Shown: piece by piece, positions 60,078-64,000 of the stretch
How the letters are laid out: every line of letters begins with the position of its first letter
How positions within the stretch are numbered: position 1 is the stretch's first letter
NCBI RefSeq assembly: GCF_016907535.1
Contig: NZ_JAFBCF010000001.1
Coordinates: 868,001 to 932,000 of the forward strand
Reading direction: 5' to 3'
Source: Microlunatus panaciterrae
GTDB lineage: Bacteria > Actinomycetota > Actinomycetes > Propionibacteriales > Propionibacteriaceae
DNA length: 64,000 nt
The notes under the pieces: generated by a model
Told to the model about the DNA's origin: nothing
Databases searched by the model: none
What the model saw: only the letters and a program-made list of their open reading frames with translations
Translations under genes and position numbers: made by a program

Positions 60078-60328
60078 GTGGCTGCTGGCGGCTGGTAGCC
60101 CGAATCCGATGGCACGCCGGGCCGGTACCGCTACTGGGACGGAGCGGGTTGGTCCGAGCAGACCACCGACGATCCGCGTCGACCGGCACCCAAAGTCGCC
60201 GGCGGCTCGCCCGTACCGAGTCGCCGTCGAAGATGATCATCACCGGACTGCTGATCATGATCATCGGCGTCCTGGTGAGCGTCGGAACGCTGGTGACCGA
60301 CCCACCTCCGGACCTACGGGTCGGCTGA
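60078..60328 (+). pseudogene. Decayed DUF2510 / single-helix membrane protein
   Basis: From the GTG at 60078 the frame encodes VAAGGW, a TAG stop, then the rest of a DUF2510 motif (GRYRYWDGAGWSEQTT). This is the GWYPDP...YWDG module found intact in the two genes downstream, with the tyrosine codon changed to a stop. A frameshift follows: the hydrophobic helix MIITGLLIMIIGVLVSVGTL is in another frame. Both changes point to a broken copy rather than a real gene. Readthrough is conceivable but would still need the frameshift. Confidence 0.75.
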
Positions 60329-60387
60329 GGGGCGCCGGCTGCGGGGCCGGCTGACCCGGGCCCGAACCGAGGGGCCAGACTGGGAGC

Positions 60388-60684
60388 ATGCTGGTTGCCT
60401 TCAGTATCTCCCCAGGGTCAGCCGACGAGGACGGGTCGGTGTCGGAGGCGGTGGCCGCGGCGATCCGAGTCGTCCGCGAGTCCGGACTGCCCAACGAGAC
60501 GAATGCGATGTTCACCAACATCGAGGGCGAGTGGGACGAGGTGATGGCGGTGATCAAGCGCGCCGTCGATGTCGTCGCAGCCCGATCAAACCGCGTCTCG
60601 CTGGTGCTCAAGGCCGACATTCGGCCAGGATTCACCGGCCAACTCGCCGCCAAGGTGGCACGGATAGACGAGCACCTCGGCTGA
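60388..60684 (+). CDS. MTH1187/YkoF-like thiamine-binding family protein
   Basis: 98-residue ferredoxin-like protein of the MTH1187 (DUF77) family, some of whose members bind thiamine or its precursors. The fold is indicated by MLVAFSISPG at the start, GLPNETNAMFTNIEGEWDEV in the middle and NRVSLVLKADIRPG. There is no TPP riboswitch sequence upstream that I can identify. It lies between the decayed and intact DUF2510 genes. ATG at 60388 with GGGAG nearby. Confidence 0.82.
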   Translation: MLVAFSISPGSADEDGSVSEAVAAAIRVVRESGLPNETNAMFTNIEGEWDEVMAVIKRAVDVVAARSNRVSLVLKADIRPGFTGQLAAKVARIDEHLG

Positions 60685-60692
60685 TCAGCGGT

Positions 60693-60698
60693 TAACCT
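60693..60698 (+). promoter_or_regulatory. Leaderless -10 box for the first intact DUF2510 gene
   Basis: TAACCT is six bases before the ATG at 60705 and fits TANNNT. The second paralogue has TAGTCT at 61652-61657, seven bases before its ATG. Both suggest leaderless transcripts. Confidence 0.45.
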
Positions 60699-60704
60699 TG
60701 CCGA

Positions 60705-61649
60705 ATGTCGATGCCCGGGTGGTACCCCGACCCTGCCGGACAACCAGGCCGCTTCCGCTACTGGGACGGCCAGGGCTGGAGTGCCCAGACCACCGACAAC
60801 CCTCAAGGTCCGCCACCGGCCGGGCAGGTCGGCGCAGCGGGACCAGCGAGTGGACGGAAGAGCGCCAAAGGCTGGGTGATCGGTGTCGCGGCACTGCTGC
60901 TGGTGATGGTCATCGTCATCGGAGTCTTCGCCGCGAACGCCTTGCTCGGACCGCGGGGCGGCCAGACCGTGGGGACGCCCTCCGCGACCAGGTCGGGCTG
61001 GGACGACAGCAGCCCGACCCAGACGCCCAGCGCCACGCCCACGCCTTCACCGACGCCCACGCCTTCACCGACGCCGTCGGGGACACCCAGCAGCTCCGGG
61101 TCGCAGGCCCCGCCGGTCGCGTGTCCACAGGGCGACCCCTCGTTCCGCAACACGCATCCCAACGACGGGCGCATCCACGGCGGCGGCCTCTCGTTCGCCA
61201 AGATCCCCGGCTTCACCGACGGCACCAGTGCGTCCGGCATCTCCTGGGCCTATGACGTCGGCGCCCAGCAGAAGAGCATCTCGGCGAACTGGATCTCGCT
61301 CTTCGCGGTCGGGACACTGCGGATCGCGGACGGGTTCACCGACCCCCAGCAGGGCGCCGAGGCAGTGATGCAGTGCATGGCCTCCTCCGGCTTCTACCGG
61401 GGGTTCTCGTCCAGGACGGACCTCTCGTCGCGTGCGGTCACGGTGGCTGGTAAGAAGGGGTTCGCCATCCGCTCCGAGATCCGGGTCGACGACCCGACCG
61501 TGGATCTGGAGGGAGATGTGGTGGAGGTCGTGGTCGTCGACGTGGGAAGTCCGGAGGCGCTCGGCATGTTCCTCGGTGCCGTCCCGATCGGCGACGCGAA
61601 GCTGATCAAGCAGCTGGACCGGACCGTCGCAGACCTCAAGGCGTCCTGA
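60705..61649 (+). CDS. DUF2510 membrane protein with Pro/Thr-rich linker, copy 1
   Basis: 314 residues: an N-terminal cytoplasmic DUF2510 module (MPGWYPDPAGQPGRFRYWDG), a transmembrane helix (WVIGVAALLLVMVIVIGVF near residue 57), an outer Pro/Thr/Ser linker (TPSATPTPSPTPTPSPTPSG, encoded partly by two 18-base tandem repeats at 61038-61073) and a ~180-residue globular domain with two cysteines (VACPQGDP and MQCMASSG) that could pair. The C-terminal domain is unknown. It is 15 bases from a paralogue with the same layout. Likely a surface-facing lipid- or wall-associated protein; no function is known to me. Confidence 0.78.
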   Translation: MSMPGWYPDPAGQPGRFRYWDGQGWSAQTTDNPQGPPPAGQVGAAGPASGRKSAKGWVIGVAALLLVMVIVIGVFAANALLGPRGGQTVGTPSATRSGWDDSSPTQTPSATPTPSPTPTPSPTPSGTPSSSGSQAPPVACPQGDPSFRNTHPNDGRIHGGGLSFAKIPGFTDGTSASGISWAYDVGAQQKSISANWISLFAVGTLRIADGFTDPQQGAEAVMQCMASSGFYRGFSSRTDLSSRAVTVAGKKGFAIRSEIRVDDPTVDLEGDVVEVVVVDVGSPEALGMFLGAVPIGDAKLIKQLDRTVADLKAS

Positions 61650-61664
61650 CCTAGTCTTGGCGCC

Positions 61665-62600
61665 ATGTCCGTTCCCGGCTGGTACCCCGATCCCGGCGGC
61701 GCACCCGGCAGGTTCCGCTACTGGGACGGCTACACCTGGTCGTCGCAGACCACGGCAGATCCGCGGATGTCGCCACCTGCCGAGGGCCCGGGCCTCCCTG
61801 CTTCGGGTTCCCGCCAGCAGAAGGGCCGAAGCTACCTCGGCGTCGTCCTGGTTGCGGTCGCCGGGCTGGTGGTGCTGGCGCTGATCGTTCTGCTTGCCGC
61901 CAACGTCTACGGGAACCGGTCCACCGTCGGCGGACCGTATCCCAGCTCCACCGTGTCCGGTTGGGATGACAGCAGCCCGACCCACTCGCCGACCCCACCG
62001 CCCAGCCTTTCGCCCAGCACACCGCCGCCCAGCGCCCCTACTCCCAGCAACTCGACGGCACCCCTGCAGGACTGTCCAAGTGGCGATCCCTATGCCCGAG
62101 CCGACCATCCGAGCGACGGTCGGGTCCACGGCGGCGGACTGTCGTTCCGGCCGGTGCCGGGCTGGGACCCGCCACACGTGGAGAGCGGGATCAGCTGGGG
62201 CTACGACCTGCAGGGCCAGCGGCTCACCACCGAGCCCGGATGGTTCGCACTGCTCGCCGTCGGTGAGCTGCACCGGTCGGACGGGTTCCGTCAGCCGCAG
62301 CAGGCTGCCGTCGCCGTCACCTCCTGCGCTGTCACGTCCGGCTTCTATGCCCAGCTGAGCGGCTCGCGCCAGCTCTGGTCCAAGGCGGTGACCGTCGACG
62401 GCAAGCGGGGCTGGTCGATCCGGACCGAGGTGTACGTCGACCGGCCGGAGCTGAGTGTGCCGGGCGATGTGCTGCAGGTGGTGGTCGTGGACCTCGGCGA
62501 CCCGGACTCGTTGGCACTGTTCATCGGTGCCGTCTCGATCGGCGACAAGGCACGGATCGGCATCCTCAACCGCTGCCTTGCCGACCTGAAGACCCCATAG
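61665..62600 (+). CDS. DUF2510 membrane protein with Pro/Ser-rich linker, copy 2
   Basis: 311-residue paralogue of the preceding gene. DUF2510 start MSVPGWYPDPGGAPGRFRYW, membrane helix VVLVAVAGLVVLALIVLLAA near residue 65, Pro/Ser linker, and a C-terminal domain sharing the frame QDCPSGDPYARADHPSDGRV, GGGLSFRPVPGW, VTSCAVTSGFYAQLSG, and LADLKTP. The paired cysteines are conserved with copy 1. Only 15 bases separate the genes, suggesting tandem duplication. A TAGTCT box precedes the ATG. Confidence 0.78.
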   Translation: MSVPGWYPDPGGAPGRFRYWDGYTWSSQTTADPRMSPPAEGPGLPASGSRQQKGRSYLGVVLVAVAGLVVLALIVLLAANVYGNRSTVGGPYPSSTVSGWDDSSPTHSPTPPPSLSPSTPPPSAPTPSNSTAPLQDCPSGDPYARADHPSDGRVHGGGLSFRPVPGWDPPHVESGISWGYDLQGQRLTTEPGWFALLAVGELHRSDGFRQPQQAAVAVTSCAVTSGFYAQLSGSRQLWSKAVTVDGKRGWSIRTEVYVDRPELSVPGDVLQVVVVDLGDPDSLALFIGAVSIGDKARIGILNRCLADLKTP

Positions 62601-62687
62601 CGCTATCGCGACGATCGACAGCTGGTGCAGAGCAGCCATCGGGCCGACTGAGATCGCTCGCCAGGCCCGGCTGCCGACTGGCGGCGG

Positions 62688-62864
62688 TCAGTCCTTCCAG
62701 TTGGGGTCGTTGTCCCATTCTTCGTTGCGTTCGGCCACTTTCTCCAAGGCGTGAGCCGCGTCCTCCCGCGTCGGGTACGGACCCAGCCGCGAACTCGACT
62801 TGCATGCCTCGTACGGCTCGACCGTCTTGTGGTCGAGACAGTAGTACCAGTCCCCTGCAGCCAT
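62688..62864 (-). CDS. Small protein, 58 residues
   Basis: A 58-residue open frame with a strong GAGGAGGAG ribosome binding site upstream of the ATG at 62864. It begins MAAGDWYYCLDHKTVEPYEA and ends in EEWDNDPNWKD. Two cysteines (residues 9 and 21) could bind metal or pair. It contains PYPTREDAAHALEK, a pattern like the SPOR-like helices of short actinobacterial proteins. It is divergent from map. Function unknown; reality is supported by the start signal and codon pattern. Confidence 0.7.
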   Translation of the reverse strand: MAAGDWYYCLDHKTVEPYEACKSSSRLGPYPTREDAAHALEKVAERNEEWDNDPNWKD

Positions 62865-62955
62865 GGCTCCTCCTCGTCGACGTCGAGACCGAGGCTACTC
62901 CGGCGTCGGTGGGCGGCTCGGGAGGTGGGCCGCTGCACGCACGTAGGATCGTCGC

Positions 62956-63804
62956 GTGACAGCGATCCAACCCGCCGCCATCTCCCCGATGCGTACCGTG
63001 CCCGCCCAGATCCGCCGACCCGAGTACGTCGGAAGGCGGGCGCCGACGCCCTATCAGGGCAGTCATGTGCAGTCCGCCGAGACGATCGAGAAGATGCGGG
63101 TCGCCGGCCGGATCGCGGCGCAGGCGATGCGGGCTGCGGCAGCGGCGATCGCGCCCGGGGTGACCACCGACGAGCTGGACCGGGTCGGGCACGAGTTCCT
63201 GCTCGATCATGGCGCCTACCCCTCGACGCTGGGCTATCGCGGCTTCCCGAAGTCGCTCTGCACCTCGGTGAACGAGGTGATCTGTCACGGCATCCCCGAT
63301 GCCCGTCCGCTCGAGGACGGCGACCTGGTCAAGATCGACCTGACGGCCTTCGTCGACGGCGTCCACGGTGACAACTGCGCCACGTACTTCTGCGGCGACG
63401 TCGATACCGAGTCGCGACTGCTCACCGAACGGACCGAAGAGGCGTTGAACCGGGCGATCAAGGCGGTCCGGCCGGGGCGGCAGGTGAACGTCATCGGCCG
63501 GGTGATCGAGAGCTACGCCCGGCGGTTCGGCTACGGGGTGGTCCGGGACTACACCGGCCACGGCGTGCACAGCGCCTTCCACTCCGGGCTGGTCATCCCC
63601 CACTACGACGAGCCGGCCTACGACACGGTGATGGTGCCCGGGATGACGTTCACCATCGAACCGATGATCACGCTGGGCACGCACGACTGGGTGATCTGGG
63701 ATGACGACTGGACGGTGCTCACCGCGGATGGCAGCCGCACAGCCCAGTTCGAGCACACCCTGGTCGTCACCGACACCGGCGCCGAGGTGCTGACGCTTCC
63801 CTGA
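62956..63804 (+). CDS. map: Type I methionine aminopeptidase
   Basis: 282-residue enzyme that removes N-terminal methionine from nascent proteins. The five metal ligands are recognisable: two Asp in [17 protein letters not shown], His in [11 protein letters not shown], Glu in [10 protein letters not shown], and Glu in QFEHTLVVT. The N-terminal extension of about 35 residues is typical of the longer actinobacterial isoform. GTG start at 62956. Its TGA stop is the first three bases of a dispersed repeat element, and the RNase P RNA follows. Confidence 0.95.
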   Translation: MTAIQPAAISPMRTVPAQIRRPEYVGRRAPTPYQGSHVQSAETIEKMRVAGRIAAQAMRAAAAAIAPGVTTDELDRVGHEFLLDHGAYPSTLGYRGFPKSLCTSVNEVICHGIPDARPLEDGDLVKIDLTAFVDGVHGDNCATYFCGDVDTESRLLTERTEEALNRAIKAVRPGRQVNVIGRVIESYARRFGYGVVRDYTGHGVHSAFHSGLVIPHYDEPAYDTVMVPGMTFTIEPMITLGTHDWVIWDDDWTVLTADGSRTAQFEHTLVVTDTGAEVLTLP

Positions 63805-63823
63805 AAACCTGGATCCAGTTGCG
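63802..63823 (+). repeat. TGAAAACCTGGATCCAG element at the map stop
   Basis: The element starts with the map stop TGA and continues as AAAACCTGGATCCAGTTGCG. Its 18-base core is identical to that at the glnE stop. Together with an upstream C and the reverse copy at 63870-63884, it forms a perfect 15-base inverted repeat. Confidence 0.9.
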
Positions 63824-63869
63824 CCAACCGTGAGCTGGCCCTGCGGCGAATCCACCAGCGGCCCATCCA

Positions 63870-63884
63870 GATCCAGGTTTTCAG
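63870..63884 (-). repeat. Inverted copy of CTGAAAACCTGGATC before rnpB
   Basis: The reverse complement of CTGAAAACCTGGATC. It pairs exactly with 63801-63815 across 54 bases and overlaps the putative -35 region of rnpB. Confidence 0.9.
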
Positions 63885-63909
63885 AGTTGGGGCGGCCAAC
63901 GGCTAGGCT
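63880..63909 (+). promoter_or_regulatory. Possible rnpB promoter
   Basis: TTCAGA (63880-63885) and TAGGCT (63904-63909) are 18 bases apart and about eight bases before the RNA's likely 5' end. The -35 match is weak. Confidence 0.4.
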
Positions 63910-63917
63910 GGGCGGCG

Positions 63918-64000
63918 GACGAGTCGGTCAGGCGGTCGCGGCACCTGCAACGGTGCCGAGGAAAGTCCGGACTCCACAGAGCACGGTGGTGGGTAACGCC
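63918..64000 (+). ncRNA. rnpB: RNase P RNA, 5' part (class A)
   Basis: Catalytic RNA that trims tRNA 5' leaders. The sequence has the conserved class A start: GAGTCGGTCAGGCGGTCGCG for the P1/P2 strands, a short hairpin around GGCACCTGCAACGGTGCC (P3), then GAGGAAAGTCCGGACTCC, followed by ACAGAGCACGGTGGTGGGTA, characteristic of bacterial RNase P CR-I. The 3' part lies beyond the window. The 5' end is estimated to within a few bases. Confidence 0.92.

Noticed and set aside
60053-60354. Short plus-strand frames between nadE and the thiamine-binding-like gene
   Set aside because: They are pieces of one broken DUF2510 gene split by a stop and a frameshift, not separate genes.
62566-63855. 429-residue minus-strand frame opposite map
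   Set aside because: map has all metal ligands and correct start; the opposite frame has no recognisable fold.

Overview
This window looks like a chromosomal segment from a high-GC actinobacterium. The evidence is strong GC bias, many GTG/TTG starts, a mycothiol glycosyltransferase (MshA), a glnE / glnA2-type pair, DUF2510 membrane proteins, and methionine aminopeptidase followed by a class A RNase P RNA. A placement in Propionibacteriales or a relative is plausible, but that is inference from gene content only. I saw no transposase, integrase, tRNA or CRISPR array.

Layout. 1-10.2 kb: mostly minus-strand carbohydrate genes: a GH92 exo-mannosidase cut by the left edge, a mannonate dehydratase-like enolase-superfamily enzyme, two NAD-binding epimerase/NmrA proteins, two GT4 glycosyltransferases, a DMT-type membrane protein and an alpha/beta hydrolase. 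10.2-14.4 kb: an OmpR response regulator converging on a histidine kinase and a membrane protein with a degenerate GGDEF domain. 14.4-23.6 kb: ispF, a Dabb protein, a GlcNAc-kinase-like protein, a GH84 beta-N-acetylglucosaminidase, a Nudix hydrolase, a small sugar-acid locus (TIM-barrel isomerase, SDR, four-carbon-acid kinase), and an AraC/VOC pair.

23.7-38.1 kb is the accessory, defence-like part: a PLD-nuclease/helicase with DUF3427, a NERD-nuclease/UvrD-like helicase divergent from a macro-like + SIR2 fusion, a DksA-type zinc finger, and a 2052-residue DUF4011/helicase/nuclease/DUF3320 protein. An ordinary aldo/keto reductase sits inside it. The giant protein carries two arrays of the dispersed CCCTTCGACAGGCTCAGGG repeat, each kept in frame but read in different frames.

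38.2-50 kb: a beta-hydroxyacid dehydrogenase divergent from a LarA-like racemase and DUF5107 protein, with a shared direct repeat in front of both; then a polysaccharide pyruvyl transferase, pirin with a clear promoter, mshA, an aldo/keto reductase and a GH15 enzyme. 50-64 kb: a DUF559 protein, glnE, an MBL hydrolase, a mycothiol-type isomerase-family protein, a PhyH oxygenase, glnA2 with a GlnR-like box, nadE, a decayed and two intact DUF2510 proteins around a thiamine-binding-like protein, a 58-residue small protein, map, and the 5' end of rnpB.

Two dispersed repeat families stand out. One is the CCTGAGCCTGTCGAAGG family, with 19-base arrays between genes and about 21-base units inside the giant helicase gene. 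The other is a CTGAAAACCTGGATC element whose first bases form the stop codon of three unrelated genes (the TIM-barrel isomerase, glnE and map), with a fourth copy in front of rnpB.
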